Source of the DNA: Colius striatus
Lineage: Eukaryota; Chordata; Aves; Coliiformes; Coliidae
Length of the DNA: 64,000 bases
Assembly (NCBI RefSeq): GCF_028858725.1
Contig: NC_084759.1
Span: 96,220,362-96,284,361, forward strand
Direction of reading: 5' to 3'
The position numbers and the translations under genes are program-made. Numbering within the stretch: the stretch's first letter is position 1; every line of letters begins with the position of its first letter. Below, in pieces: positions 11,955-26,900 of the stretch. Below the pieces are notes generated by a model, which was not told where the DNA came from, did not search any database, and worked only from the letters and a program-made list of their open reading frames with translations.

Positions 11955-14900
11955 GTAGGAGCCAGGGAGCCTGGGGGAGGGAAGCGCGGGCTGGGGGACG
12001 GCGGCGGGGCAGAGCGTGGTGGTGGTGGCCGCCATCGTTCCCCCTCACTCGCGCCTAGCTTCCGGCTCTGGGCCTGGCGGGCCCGGTGCGGCGGCGCCAG
12101 AGGCCTGCACTGAGGAGGGCCCGGGCAGTGCTCAGCCTGGCTCGACCCGGGGCCTCCCGAGGGGCGGGGAGCGGGGGGAGGAAGTGGAGAAGATCGAATG
12201 TTCTGAGTAAAATGGAGGCGAGCGGGGTCAGGCCCGCCGCGGCAGTTGCAACGGCCTGGAGCGTTTCCCGAGCGACGCCGCAGCCCGGGTTCCCATACGG
12301 GCCGGGACGGGAGTTGGGAGTGCTGAGAGGATCTCTTCGGGCCTCTCTCTTTGGTTTCCTCCTCGCGCGACCGGGGAGTCGTCCGAACCAGGATCTCTCT
12401 CACAAGGCGTTCCCACTGAGTACGTGTTGTTTAGGAGGGGGAAGCCGTGTTTCAGGTTGCGAGGCACTTTAGTTTCTTTACCGTGGTTTGGGGAGAGACC
12501 TGCTGTGTGAACGGGCGGCAAGTAGGATAGGCTGGAGGTTGAAGAAGGAGAGGGAAAACTTCGGGTGTGGGGGATTAAGCTCCGTATAATAAATGATTTT
12601 TGGGGATGGGACTAAGGGCTCGACCCTAATGCAAGGGATGTGGGAGGTCTGTTGGAAAGCATAAGGTGTTCAGTCACCTCTCATGGTGCAGAGAAGGTGC
12701 TAGTCTTCTAAGGATTTGTTAAAATTCTTTAGTCAGCTGGTCAGAGTTGGAAACAAAAGTGGACCGTGATGTTTTGTTTGTTTGTTTTTTTTTCCCAAAA
12801 TATATTACATAATATTCTAGCCTCTACTTTATAAAAGTTTTTGACACATGACTTAAAATGATTCTTAGATTACGTGACACTCCTGCCTCAATTTGATGAT
12901 TTTACTTTTGAAGATCCTGTATAGACTATATAACTTGCATAATCTTGTTGCAGATAATCAGTTAAAACTAAGCCAGAACCTACTCCAGGATGTTTAATAT
13001 GTTTTGAAGGTTAGGTTGCTGTCCATGTTTGCTGAACAGAAACAGGAAAAATGGCACACTACTCTCATGTGATGCAGTCATGCAGTATAAAGTTCACTCT
13101 CTGCAACTGCTTTTCAGACACACACACAACTGAAAATCTACTAATCCTGAACAAAACTATGGAAATATAAAGTGAAAAGTAGAGACCATATGCCTCATGT
13201 TAAGAGTTTGATTTTTTTTAATTTGCCCATGTTATCGGTGTAATGTTCTGTTTCAAACCAGGGGTATGGAAGGCTACAAAGCAACTTCTTGAGTATGTTA
13301 AAAGAGAATGGCACACATGCAGCATTTTCAGTTTTCTTGTAAACAAAGAACAGAAACATTCTCACCTGCCTCAATAGAAATAAAAGTTCTAGCAGATGAT
13401 TGCTTTCATTTCATTCATTTCAACATGTTACTACTTGATGAAATATAATTGTACAGACAATGCTTAGTGTTTCTCAAACAATAAAACCTGCTTCTTTTAC
13501 TGATCTGGTGGTGAAAGTATGTGTGACTTTAGAGTGTAAGCAGTATTCCTTGGTGTTCTGTGACTAATCTGTTTTAGAAATGGGCATGTTTTATTTCATG
13601 CATGTTCCTCTTGGAGTTAGTAAAAGCACGATGCTTTTGTTCGATGCGGTCAGAAATACTGAGTGAAATTCTGATGGCTGTCTGCTGAAAGGTAGTAAAA
13701 ACCTTTTCATTTGAACATCAGTTATGGGGAAGAAAACTATACTTGCTAAAATCCCTGTCCTACATCGTTTCTGCATATGACTAACTCCCTAGGATTACTT
13801 ATGCGTAAAGCTAGCACATTAATAAATTCAGGGTTTGTGTAATTACTGTCCTGTTCTCAGAAGGCATGTTTATGATATTAGCTAAGAACATAAAATCCAG
13901 TTCTTAAACTATTCCCTTAACTTTTCAGCATGTGTCGCCTGAAGCTGTGCATGCAAAACAATACGTACTAAAACTGTGAAACATGTCAAATTTTTTTGAG
14001 GAGAGTAAGATTTACAGTCAGATATTGTTCCATTTCTGGACTTTCTCAGTGAAAGCAGAGAAAGTGAAGGAGCTGTTTTACAAAAGGTCTCCGTGTTATT
14101 TACAGAGTGGTGGGAACAGCACAGGCTGATGAGTGTGTGAGAACTTATTTTGTCTGTAAGGCTGTCTTGTAATGCACAGATGTTGTGAGGCCTACAGAGG
14201 TACCAGTCTCTGTTCACTGAATAGTTATTTTACTGAGAATGGAATAGTTTCAGCAGTGAAAATGGAAGATTGGGGTATCTACAGAATATCCTGTAAGTCA
14301 AGAATTCCTGAACTTGCTGACTGTACAGCACTGTTACAGACTGAGAGTTGCGGTTTCGTAATGGCAACTTTAACTGCAGCAGCCATGAGTCTTGTGCTGG
14401 ACTTGCCGTGTATGCTGGAGGTGATGTGCTTTGGGCTTTACTATCTCTTCTTGTGGAAGTGGCAGCTGTCAGCTCTTTGCCAGTCTGCATGAAGGAGGAG
14501 ATGGCACTTACTGCTTCAGGCAATTTGATCATTTGGGATTTTTTGGGCAGGGTTTGGTGGTCACAGCATTTTCTTGAATGGTGGGAGGTCCCAGTTCAAA
14601 TCATGGCTGTATATTAGGTGTCTTTTAAGCTAGTAGATCAGCATTCTCTGCACTAGCAACACTTTTATTTATGCTATTTGAAGAGTAGTTTAGTCTGATT
14701 TGGGTTCCAATTCTACTCGGAAGTTCAGTTTCTGCCCTTTGTGTTATAGGCTTCTGACAGTATGATTATGTGTAGTGAAGTAACAAGTTTCTGCCTGTCA
14801 CCTAATTGTGAGAAGTATGTGATCTTAACTACCCATCTGAACCGAGGTAAAACTTGGGCTAGCACTTAGCAATTGTGGCCACCTAGGCAAGAACACTTAA

Positions 14901-17900
14901 AGTCAATTAGTTTGGATCTGCCAATGAGTTGTAACTCACACGGGTTGCGTAATTTGATCACGTTTGATTGTGTTGCCCATTCCCTTAGTCCTGTTCTTTC
15001 TACCTATGTCTTGAGTGCAGGTTTACCAATAAATGTGCCTCTTAAAAATTCTCATTTTTTACAGGAGGAAGCTCATTTTTTATATTGACCAAATGTGTTT
15101 GCCTCTCTATTTTTATCCAGCTGTACTCTGAGCATGTAGCACCAACTGAATAGGTAGGATTTGACAGTTCTGTAGTATAGTATGTTTTGCCTGGAATTCA
15201 TGTACTCTTATGTCTATATGTTGTATTAAATAAATAGTACCATGTAAGTAAATCACAAAAGGTGACTTGATAATGGTGCAAAGCTTTTTAATTTTTTAAG
15301 AAAACAAGTAAACTTTTTTTCTAGAAAAACAAAACAACAACCCACAACCAAACCAAACCCACACATCTGCCATAGTTTATAAAGGTTTTATTCCTTGTCA
15401 TGTTTTAATATTGAGGATATGTGTTTCCTTTAATCTGAAAAACTTGAGGGATAGTTTACTGGTTATAAAAGTTAGAAATAGAGATTTCTTCACAATCTTG
15501 CTGCTTGCTGGAAGCAGAATTAGGTCAAGTTTTCTATTTTGTAATCTTGTATTTGTATTGAGTAATGTAGTGTATTCACTTAATTGCCTCAGGTTGGTAG
15601 TTGTTAATCTGTACCACAGAAACAACTGATATCACACTTAAGCATGCCTAGATCACAAACAGAATAGGTGTTTTGTGGGCTGGTTTTATTTTTGTTTTTT
15701 ATTTTTTTTTAATTAGAGCTACAGCTTTCTTCTTTACTGGTTATCCATATTAAGTGAACTGGACAGTTGTATTTTTGATCTAGTATAACTGTCTTAAACT
15801 AATGATAAGATTTCAATTTGCATGTTCTATTACAATCTATTTCTCCCTGTTCTTCCCCTCCCCTCCTCAGGTCCTATAAATAGAGGTTAGTGTGATCTTC
15901 TTCACAGGGGTTCTTCAGCAGTTGCTGGAACTCATGAACCTCAGTTATATTCCTTCTGTTGTATGGCAAAGCAAGGACACGACTACCAGTATCTCTCAGG
16001 CTGGAGAAAAGATTGATATAGTCTTTTGTGCATTTTGGCACCCTTTGTCTCTTTTTAAGAAAACAGTGAAAACTGCTACCTGGGGGAGCTGCCTACGACG
16101 ATTCCTATATTCTAGTGGGTGCAACAGGCTGTATTTTTAAGGCCTTTCTGCATGTCCTGGGAGAGTGCTTAAGCAGCCGTTCAAATGCCATTTTGATGGG
16201 GTAGAAAGAGAGGAAAAGAGTCGCTACTAGAGTTTGAGTGAATTTAGTTCCTTTTTAAAACTGATATGCAGACTGAAATTATTGCAGCAGTAGCTTGCAG
16301 CTCTTTTGGAATGGAAGTTGCTTTGTTGGTTTTATGACTCTATCATGGTAATTGAAGGGTCATCATGGCTGTGATCCTGAAAGAGCTGTGTCTAAAGAGT
16401 TGGACTAAACTGTTTCCAGGAATATTGAAAGCAGTGGCATTCTAGTAGAGATTCTTGGTAAGAGAATAAAGGAGATAAAGAGCTTTTCAAGAGACATGCT
16501 GGAGTTATGAGCACAGTACTGATCCTGTTAAGTTTCTGAAACATTAATGTAGAACACAAAATTCAATTCTATGTACTTTCATGATGTCATTTTCATATGA
16601 ATGTCTTTTTAAAGATGTTTTTCCCCGGAGATTTGGAATTTATGAATGGTCTTTCTAGGTGACAGAAACAGCTTATTTGAGGAAGTACTATTTAACTTTG
16701 TTGCCTGGGGTTCATATCTGGTCAAATTTAAATCTCACTGTATTTTCCAAAGAATGTAGCATGACAGCATGAACTGTATGGTCATCTCTTACCTTCATCA
16801 GCACTTGTATGCTTCACAGCTGATGGTCAAGAATTTAAAACTTACATTGATCCTCTGAGACAGCTTAATATCAGAACTTTGGTAGACATCATTATCTTTC
16901 TCTTTTTCCTACCACCTCAAGAAATAATGACGACCTAAGAGGAAAGGATGCCGTGAGTTGTATAGGGGAAGAAAAGTTTATGTCTAACTGATTTTCTGTG
17001 GTTCTGTGTGTATCTTTTTAAAAGTCTGACTTTTTAAAGATCTAATTATGCATTATAGTAATGGTATTTTGTTAACAAAATAGTATGGTATCTGTGCTTG
17101 TTAGTTGCATCTTCCATCATCCTTCTTTTTTCTGTAGGCATGTGAACAAATAAATACTATTGTATGTCTGTAAGTGACTTGTAGTTTGGCTATATCAGGT
17201 ACTTTCTAAATGCTTGCATAAAATACATTTTAAAAAATAATGAATGCATGTACAGAGTTTACTGACTGTGTCACATATATGTATGGAGCCTGCTTAGGTA
17301 AATGTTCTTGGTCACATAAGACTTGGCAAAATTGTTGAGGACACATCAGACTCCCCTGTGAAAGTGAGAGAAGGGAAGACCGAATGTGAGTATTTTAACA
17401 GTGACCCAAGTGCTCAGTATCTGCTAATCACTAAACACTGTTTCTTTTGGTATGTCAGGCTTCTGTCTATGCAGCTTCTTTTCTGTGGATTTTATGTAGT
17501 TAAGTATATGAAGTCCTACCTCTTTGTAAATAAAGAGACCTTTCTCGGGCAAAGAAACTTCAGCAAGGGAGTGAAGCCAGGGAAGTCAGTTCAAGTCTCA
17601 AAAGGTATTTTTACTTTTCTACTATGTTATCTCATTGTTAAAACAGTTAAATAGGCTTAAGATCAAACATGAAGCTTGAGGAAACCACAAAGGATATAAG
17701 CTTGATCTTTTTTCTTCTGTGCCAACGGGATCAGTCTCACTGGATGACACTGTCTTACTTCCTTTCTAGTAGTTTTGGGTTTGGAAACTGTGTGCTGCCC
17801 TTTTTTCTCTGACCATATGTCTTATGTTTTTCTCTTGGCACCCCTGTTCTTTTTCTACTAGCCTGCACACATTACTATCTGGTTTTGCTTTTCTTGTAAT

Positions 17901-20900
17901 GAATTCAGTAATGAAATAACAAAGCTGATAGTATTCCTACATTTCAACTTGCTCTTTTTGAAGACATGGCTATGCCCAGACATGCTGCCTTTTTGGGATT
18001 CTGAGGTAAGGCTGTGGGTAAATTGGAAAACAGTGATTCCCCCTTTGCTTAAAAAATGCACAGTTCTTGGGTTTCTGTGTAAAATAGACCCTCAATGGGC
18101 ATTGTTTGCAGTATGGCAGAAATGAATAATTTGCTGCTAGACGGACTGAAAACTAAAGGCCATCCTGTTCCTTCTCCTGTTACTCACCTCTCCTAGTACA
18201 CCTCACCCAGGGCTTAAGAACTGAAGCAGGTTCTACAGTTTGAGTTAAAGGTGTTCTTGGTTCACTCCTGCTACATCTTTTCTATAGTAGTTATTCTCTA
18301 CTTTACATTGAGAGAAAGAAGTTACTAGCTTGCTATTTAAATAGTGTGCAATATGATTAGTCACCTTTTGCTATCTACTATAGTTTAATGAGAGGGTCAT
18401 CTTTGTTATTTAATTTCATTTCTTAGGTTGCAAATGAGCAGGTGATTTTTCTGCCTTTGAGGTTCTTGGCTCTAAAGAATTTTTTTTTTTTAATCCTGTA
18501 CTTCTGTACTGTTGTGAAGGGTATGCAGAAATAACCTTGAATCAATATTTTGTATAATTTCTTGAGTTTAGTAGGTTAATACCTCCACTTTTTTTGTAGT
18601 ACATGTGCTGATATGGAGAAACAAATCAATGATACCTTTTAAAAACATGTGCAGCTGCAGCATGCAGACTTTCAAATATAGGGGGAGAGGTTCCAGAAAT
18701 GTTCGGAAATTATTAAGTTGAAATTGTATACTAAGCTAGAGCTTTTGTATAAACAAAAGTGTGCTTTTTTCATGCTACATTCAACAAGTGAGACTTAAAA
18801 TTGAAATAAGAGAGTTTTTCTTACGAACTTTGCCTTAATGATTTTTATTACATTTTGTAGTGAAGCCTTTCTACTAGTTTTTCTACATTAGTTTTTCCTT
18901 GTGTGTGAAGGAATCCACGCAGACAGCAGGAGACATTTCTTCTTAAACTATGGAAATTACCAAAACTGAATAAAGATATCAGTATTGAATAGACATAGAA
19001 TAGTAGGAATTGGAAAGGACCTTTAGAGATCTAGTCCAAACTCCCCTAACAAGGCAGGTCCACCTAGATCAGATCACACAGGAACGCGTCCAGGTGGGTT
19101 TTGAAAACCTCCAGAGGAGACTCCACACCCTACCTGGGCAGCCTGTGCCAGGGCTCCCTCACCCTCACTGTAACCCGGAATTTTCCTTATGTTTAAATGG
19201 AACTTTCTGTGTTCCTCTTTCTTTCCATTACTCGTTGTCCTGTCACTGGATACAACAGAAAAAAGGAATGTCCCCACCTCCTGACATCCACCATTTCTAT
19301 ATTTGTAAATATTAATGAGATCCTCCCTGTAGTCTACTCTTCTCTAGACTAATCAGCCCCAGTTCCCATAGCCTTTACTCATAAGGAAGATGTTCCAGTC
19401 CCCTGATAATCTTGGTGGCCCCGTGCTGGACTCTGTCCAGAAGTTCCCTGTCCCTCTTGAGCTGGAGAGCCCAGAATTGGACACAAGACTCCAGATGAGG
19501 CCTCACCAGCACAGAGTAGAGGGGGAAGAGAAGCTCCCTTGGACCTGCTGGCCACAGTCTTTTTGATGCACTATTCTGGTCTTTGTGGATTAAATAATTC
19601 TTATGTAAAGTTTCAGTTAATTTCTTTTCCCCTGTTGACTCTTGCCTGATGATGCCCTTCCTGTCTGAGTGAACAGGATACCGTGAGTGGCTTTTGTTGC
19701 TAAACAAATAGACTGGGGACAGTGGGCAGTAGAAAAGGAGGCAAAGGTAAATTCCTGCTTTTTTCTTTAGCCAGTGGTGTCTCTATATGGGCAAAGACAG
19801 TAAGCAACAACTAGGAGCCGTTTTGGTTTTTCTCCAAACATCCAGTTAGATCAGCAAAAGCAGCAAGTCATTTCTAGCAGGTCAAGCTTTACAGGCCAAA
19901 GAATTCCATGGACATGATCCTGTACATTGGAAATGCTCTCAAGATGGAAAAGATTGTTGTCTTTGGTTTTTTTTGTTCTTTAAGTAAAGTGTAAGGTTCC
20001 GTATTGAGGTTGTTTCTTGAGTTGATCCTGGTGCCCTTTGAGGAGTTAGATGTATCATTGTAAGGACAGTCCTCTGAAAATGGTTGGATTTTTTTGGGAA
20101 ATGTATATGAAAGAAGATCCAAGTCTAAGTGAACATATGCAAATGAATGTCTTACTGAACAGTTTCCCCTTCTAACAGTGAAAATCCATGAGGACCTAGT
20201 AAAGTTGTTAAATTTTGGATTTACTCATCTTTAAAATATGGTTTTGACACATGTAACTATGATACTGAAAATTAAATAAAAATAGTCATTCAGTATTCTA
20301 AAATCTTACAAACAAAATAAAAGGCAACAAAATTTTGATGCGCTGTTCCAAGAGAGAATACATACACATACACATGCACATACATATGCATATACATATA
20401 TGCATACATATACATGTATGTAAAGACATTTGCATCTCACTTTAATGTGTACTTCAGCTGTCTGTTCATCCTGAGCTGTAAATATCTGCATGTGCTGACC
20501 TCATTGCTTTTACTATGTTTTTCTTGCTGTTGTCCAAAGTGCTGTCTGTTAACAGCAAAGGAACAATTTACAGGGATCTGCTCAGTCCTCTTCTTCCAAA
20601 GCTCTTGTGTATTCCTGCCTTATTAGCCTTAGTTTCAGCCTCTCATGTCATTTAATTAGTGACTTCTCCAAGCTACCATATTCTTTATTGCATCCTCCCT
20701 GGCTACTTCAGCACATCTATCTGGTTTCCCTTTTTCTTGCCCTCTGGCAATTTCTTTCCTCTTGGACTTTTTTTTTTTTTTTTCCTTCCCCCACCACCCC
20801 TGGTTGTAATGTCATTCTTGGGATAATTTCTAAGACACTTCTTTTTGGATTTTTGCCATTGTTTATTGTCATCTGCTGTCCAGCTATGAGCTCTCCCAGT

Positions 20901-23900
20901 TTCCTTGCTCTCTCTGATTGTGTTCCTGAAATACAAACACTGAAGTGCTGCTTTCATGATGGCTTCTTTGTTCTTGTTTATGGGACTGGCTCCTTTTTCT
21001 AGAGGACTAGTCATTTGTGTAACCAGTTGTTAGTGTGTAGAGAAGAGGATATGGCGTGCCTGTCTTAGTGCTGGCTCCATTTTTCCTCCTCTTATGAATC
21101 TCAGTTTTTTGAGCCTTCTCGTGGTTTGTTTGTGGGCATTGGGTTTTGGAAAGAATTGTTTTCTTTCTTTCATTAGCTCTGAAAACAGGTTTTCCTGAGG
21201 TTTAATAATAGTACTGACTTTGTTCATCAAGAGCCTTTGCACTTACTGTAAAGCAATATATTTTGAGATAGAAGTTGAGCTTTTTTTAAAAAAACAAATC
21301 ATCTCTCTCTTTCTGTCCTTATTTCTGTCTGTTCTCAGACAGTTTTTGTTTGTCCATACTGTGATTTCTCAGCAAGCGGGAATGTTAGGTAAAGTATGTC
21401 TTACTACTTGAATGGCATTAAAAATCAAACATTCTATCACTAGAACTTGCCCTTTATGGATATTAATAATGAAAAGTCATTGTCTTGACTTGATTGTTGG
21501 TGTTGGAAAAGGTATCTGGCTACCACCATCTTGAAGGACAATTTTTCTTCCGTATCCCCTGGAATGGCAATTGGATTAAGAAAGTAAATAGCTTCTTGCC
21601 TAATCTTTGTATTTTATTGGTGTAAGGCTTTCATTTTGTATTGCTGAAGTCTTGTTATCACTTTATGTGCCTTTAAATATTTGGCCAGATTTTTTTCTCT
21701 CATACATTGGTTTTTTTCTTAACTGAGACAGTGGATAAATCAGTGTAAGCTGGTCTCATCACAATGGTCTTGGAACTTTAAATGAATAGAAAAAGAAGAA
21801 CATACATTTTTAAATGACATCTTACTTTCCATTACATTGTCAAATGAAGGTACGTTTATTCTCTTACTTTGAGTTGTGCCAAGTAATGGATTACATTTTT
21901 GGCTGGCATTTAAAGGCTCTATTTTTTCTTTATTGTAAAGAGTAAAATCAAATTATGTAACACAAACCCATTTTTTTCTGTGATTTGTGGGGAATATTTC
22001 AAGGTAAAAACAAATATGTCTGTGTAGGAAATAATGAAAATCTCCATGGATTTTTGCTTTTCACAAATCATGACAATATAGTGATTTTAGGTTCAGTAAG
22101 CCACAGATTAAATAGAAAGTTAAGTTTATGGGAAGAATAGAAAACAATATTTAATGAAGTAGACCACTGAACCATGAGCTGTGCTATAGAAGGAGGAGAA
22201 ATTAAAAGGTAATACTGGGATGTCCTAGCTTCTTTTTCTTCTTGAAAGATGAGAACGAAGATTGAAGAAGAGAGGATGGTCCTGACAAGCCAGTGTGAAT
22301 TTATGCTTCAAGGTCTAATGACTAGTAGAACAGAAGTATGTACAGTACACCATAAAAGTATAGTTTAGTAGATGGTGTAGTTCTTGCAACTGGTTATTTT
22401 ATTATGTGAAATGACAACAGCAGCTTCTGGAGTACATAGAATTCTCTGTAGATCCAGAGTAGGCAGAGTGATGTAGAAAGTAGTGAAATGTGCATTGGAT
22501 TTTGCTACCTTCTGGTGTGTGTGCATGCATGCATGCTTATGGGTGTCAGACTGTAGGACTATTGTTTGAAAAGAAACCTCCCCAGATCTCTTATTTCCTT
22601 GTTTTCTTAAAATGATTTACAGGAAGCAAAGTTTAATAAGACTGTTGTGCTGTTCAGGTGGTGCCAAGGTCCTGAGAAAAATTTATCGCTCTCATTCCAC
22701 TTTCTATATTGAGCCCTTCATGGATGTTTCTTCTGCTCTTACAGTTCTGTCTGCAAGTTTTAGATTCTGTTTCTGAAATGTAAAGCTAATACTATATGTT
22801 TAATACTGGAAAATGAAACAACGTCTTTTCTAGGTTCAAGACTTTTTGAAAGTGTTTTGTAATAAATTTCCTCATCCATTACATATGTCGTGGCAAAAGT
22901 ATTTGTGAACATGAAATTGGGAGGACTGATTTACTTAGAGTTGCGCTTCCAGATTTGCAGAGCTAAACATCCTACCTATATCCTACATGCTTTGAGTAGA
23001 GAATATGCTTTCAGACTTTAAAAAAACCCGAACACCCCAACCTAAATCTAGCACTGCAGAATCTGTTTTGTGCTTAATGGGCCTAATAGAATAGCACTCT
23101 TAACATGTAATATGATTAAGACTCTTTGAAATGGTGTGCCTAGGCTATGCTTGTACAAATGAGATGAGAATTATGTAAGTTGGATTCACTGAATGCCTCA
23201 AACTGTCATCCGTAAAGACTAGTAACTTCTGAAAGTGATGTCCTTGAGAAATAAACTTTTCCACTGGGTGACATTAATACGGAGAATAGTGCAGAGGACC
23301 CTCCCAAGCATTTGGTGCAGTTCATTTTAATAGTAATATGTATGGTCACGGCAAACAAATTGGTAAACATCTGTTTACATTTGTAATGCCTGTATGTTGG
23401 GGGATAATTTGAAAACTTGATATTGATTTGATTGCCTTGGTAGATGAAAGTTGTCGTATTTCTGTGCATGTTAAAGATTATAGGATTGTGTCAGTCTATC
23501 TATGAGGCCATCCTAACATTTCTGTTTGATAAGCAGATACTCAGGCTGATTTTAATCAAGAGATAGTTATTTCTGGTTTTGTAAAATAGCAAGTTCCCAT
23601 ACCGTAAGTTAGCAGATACCAACTTTGACAGCAGCCTTAACAAAATCTGGTAAATTAGTGAATGTGGATTAGTTCCTAAGGAAGACAGCTTTGAACATTG
23701 CCTGGACAGATCTGCCTGTTAGTCCTCTTGTTTCAAGGGCAAGCCAGCACCTTAGTGATAGTGTGGAACATCAGTAATTGATGAATTTTCTGAAATGTTG
23801 CCTTTTTTGTTAACTTAAGAATAAATTAAACTTCAGAATACATTTTTAATATTTGTTTTCTCTGTTGTAGCTCTTTTCACTGATGGAGATGAAACCTCCT

Positions 23901-26900
23901 ATTTCCCGAGCAAAAATGATTCTCATCACAAAAGCTGCCATTAAAGCTATTAAGGTAAAGTACAGTAGAACAAACAAGAACCTGTAACAGTACCAATATT
24001 TTATTACTTTATTTCTAAGTAAATGCTCTGCTTGATTTCCCAGTCTTAGTTTCATGGATGTTTTATTCTAGTTGGTGTTAAGAGTGTTAGCTAGAAGCAA
24101 GTGGGTGGTGAATATGACCTCTTGGTTTTAGACTAGTAGCATAACTCCAGCTTGATTTTTTTTTTTTTAAATAATTGCTTTTTATATATATTTTTTTTAT
24201 ATTTATATATATATATGAGTATACCCACTCAGTTGTTGTGATTTCCATGCAATAAAATTTTAAGTGTTGCAGGATACAACTGCACTGTTGCACACTAAAA
24301 CGTAGAGAACTTGCTTAGGAAGTAAATGCAGAAAGCTCTCACTGATACTCTAGAAGCAGTATGTCTATCAGGTAGGCACTGACATGCTTCTAACAGAAAG
24401 CATGGCTTGGTTCTGTCTGTTTCCCCCATGAAATCTTTCTCTGCTTGGTTAACTTAACAGGGTAACATGCTTTTTAGAATGTCACTACGATGTTCCTAGA
24501 CATTAATAAGTGCAAAGAGTTAAAATACTTGTAAAATAATGTGCCGCTGTTGAGTAGATGAGAAATTAATTTATGTATTTATTTTCCAGCTCTACAAGCA
24601 TGTTGTCCAGATTGTAGAGAAGTTTATCAAAAAGGTAAAAAAAAAATTCTACTGACAAAGATATTATCTATATTCATTATTAGATATAGTTGATAATGCC
24701 AGTAAATAACCAAAAAGGCTTCTGTTGTTCAAGGATTGAGGGAGAAAATTCTGCTCTGTTAGGATTTTATACATTTTGGTATATCTTTGGCTGTATGATC
24801 TCCTCATTTTAGTTTTCTGTAGTGCATAAAAAAGGGCGGGGGGTGGGAGGGGAAGAAACTGTGAAATTCTCCCTTCCTCCTCTACCCTGCAACTATGGAG
24901 AAAGCTGGAGATACTGAATCACAGAACGTTAAGGGTTGAAGGGACCTCGAAAGATCATCTAGTCCAACCCTCCTGCCAGAGCAGGGCCACCTAGAGTACG
25001 TCACACAGGAACTGAACTTCATATTAATTTTCACTGGCTAAGCTAATATATATTTTCAGAAAATACAGTTTTCATGCTTGACATGAAACAACAGGCAATA
25101 CTCACTAAAACCACACTGTCATGCTGCCTGAAGTAAATTCCTCAGAGTGAACAGGAAAAATACTCCTTTTCATTCAAAGTCCTTCAGAGACCTCCGAAGG
25201 GAAGGACTTCGCATTAAACTCTAGAGAATAGGGTTGGTGGAAGTAGTGCATTGAATGTGAGGTGATAGCAGAGTTGTGACAGTCTATACTGTAATGTAGT
25301 AAACCTATTGTTGCAGTCACATGTTGTCAAGCTAAAGGTATTTTAAAAGCAGTGATTTAGAAGATAAAGTCTGCTTCAGGCTATCTAGATACATTTACTC
25401 TGTCCCAAATGGGAAAGCATGTTTTTCTCCTTTTCTGTTTCTATAAAGAAAATTAAAGCAAAACACTAAAAGAGTATTTTACATGAAATGAATGTAATTT
25501 TTTTCCTACACAAGTATACTAAGTATACATTTTGTGTCAGGATCTAAGGTGAATTCATGTTACTTTGTTACTATCACTGCATAATGGAAATTATTTTTAT
25601 CTTTTCAGTGCAAACCGGAATATAAAGTCCCTGGGTTGTATGTTATTGACTCTATTGTTCGTCAGTCTCGTCACCAATTTGGAACAGACAAAGATGTTTT
25701 TGGGCCAAGATTCTCTAAAAATATTACTGCCACATTCCAGTATTTATATCTCTGTCCATCTGAAGACAAGGTACAACTATAATTTCTCAAGTGGTGGTGT
25801 GAATTGATAGCAGTGCTACTTTGGTGTTTCGACTTAAGTGAAAACTGGTTTGGTGATTGTGTCCATGGTGGTGAATGTTATATGAAATGGTAAAACATGC
25901 TGAGAAGGATTATGAAAGGTGATAGTTCAATGAAAATTCTGGTTAAAATATTTATTTTGCCTAACTTAATCAGTTTTGTTTTGCCTATGCAGTCACTTGA
26001 ACAATGTGCGTGTGATTATGCCAAAACTTTTCTTCTTGAGTTGCTTTCAGGAAAACTTGCTGTGGGAGATCACGTATCTCACAAAAACAAAGTGTTACAG
26101 CAGAAATTCTGGTGTTGTAGGCAGTGAAGGCTCTACTTCCAGATATTTTCTAAGAAAATAGTCCAGTTGATTTCTCCAGTCTTTACAGATCCTATAATTG
26201 AGAATTTCATTGCTTCTCTAATTGTCAACCCTGGTTTAAAGCCTCCGTTTTCTTAGTTTTGCTGTACTTGCTGGTAGAACAGAGGCTCAGAAAGTATTGC
26301 GAATTCATGATGGTCCAAGTTGCTACCCACAGAAAGTGACTGTTGTACCCTCTGTCAAAACAGTTTCCAAATACTCCCAAGAGAACTGTGGTTTAGAAGT
26401 TGGCACTTGTTTTCCAGAAAATTGCCTACTTGCTTTTTTGATTAATTACAGTACTGTAAGAGCAAAATAGCCTTTTCTATCCTAACTGACTTTTCCCCTA
26501 ACTTTTTAACTAAGCTTTTTGAAATGCTTTGATGTTTTGTAGTTTCTGATATGTAATATTTAGACCTTTAGGCCCTGCGTCTGATATTTTGGAGTTTCTG
26601 AGTTAATAACCTGATGAAATCGAGCAGTCCCTTCCTCTTTCTGTCTTCATAGTTACCATTTTGTTCATCTAAATGAATTAGACCATCTGTCTTCTTTATA
26701 AAACTATTTGATATCTCATAGTTAAGATGCTTTCCACTAGGGGAATAATACTATTTAAAACATGCTTGCTTTAATAAATTTTCACTATTGAAACAAAAAA
26801 AAAAATTATCTACAGATACACAACAACTATGATTGCTGTCCAAAGACAGTGATACTTTTAAAACAAAACAAAACACCAGCCTTTCTGTAAGATTAATATA

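Larger units (their letters stand above)
10916..12470 (+). promoter_or_regulatory. CpG island and promoter region of SCAF4
   Basis: Base composition changes sharply from AT-rich flank to dense G+C with many CpGs. The island spans the presumed 5' UTR, the ATG exon and the first ~500 bases of intron 1. No TATA box is placed convincingly near the ATG, so a dispersed TATA-less start somewhere around 11.55-11.85 kb is inferred. It contains GC boxes (GGGGGCGGGG at 11,493-11,502), an E-box CACGTG at 11,549-11,554 inside a palindrome, and repeated CCGCCAT cores that resemble YY1 sites. Open frames on both strands here are GC-driven shadows. Confidence 0.8.
11955..23870. other. SCAF4 intron 1 (11.9 kb)
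   Basis: The first ~500 bases are still CpG island; the rest is AT-rich. It contains one antisense CR1 (18,994-19,570), a purine/pyrimidine microsatellite near 20,358-20,422, a T-run at about 20,768-20,785 and a TGCATGCATGCATGC run near 22,520. I saw no additional exon. Open frames around 14.2-14.6 kb and 20.4-21.0 kb lack any recognisable product or splice context. Confidence 0.75.

Noticed and set aside
11345-12521. Many long open frames on both strands across the CpG island
   Set aside because: High GC removes stop codons in all frames. None matches a protein, and they overlap the SCAF4 leader and repeat units.
14172-14617. Overlapping open frames on both strands in intron 1
   Set aside because: No protein similarity, no exon-like splice flanks, and simultaneous openness in several frames suggests chance.
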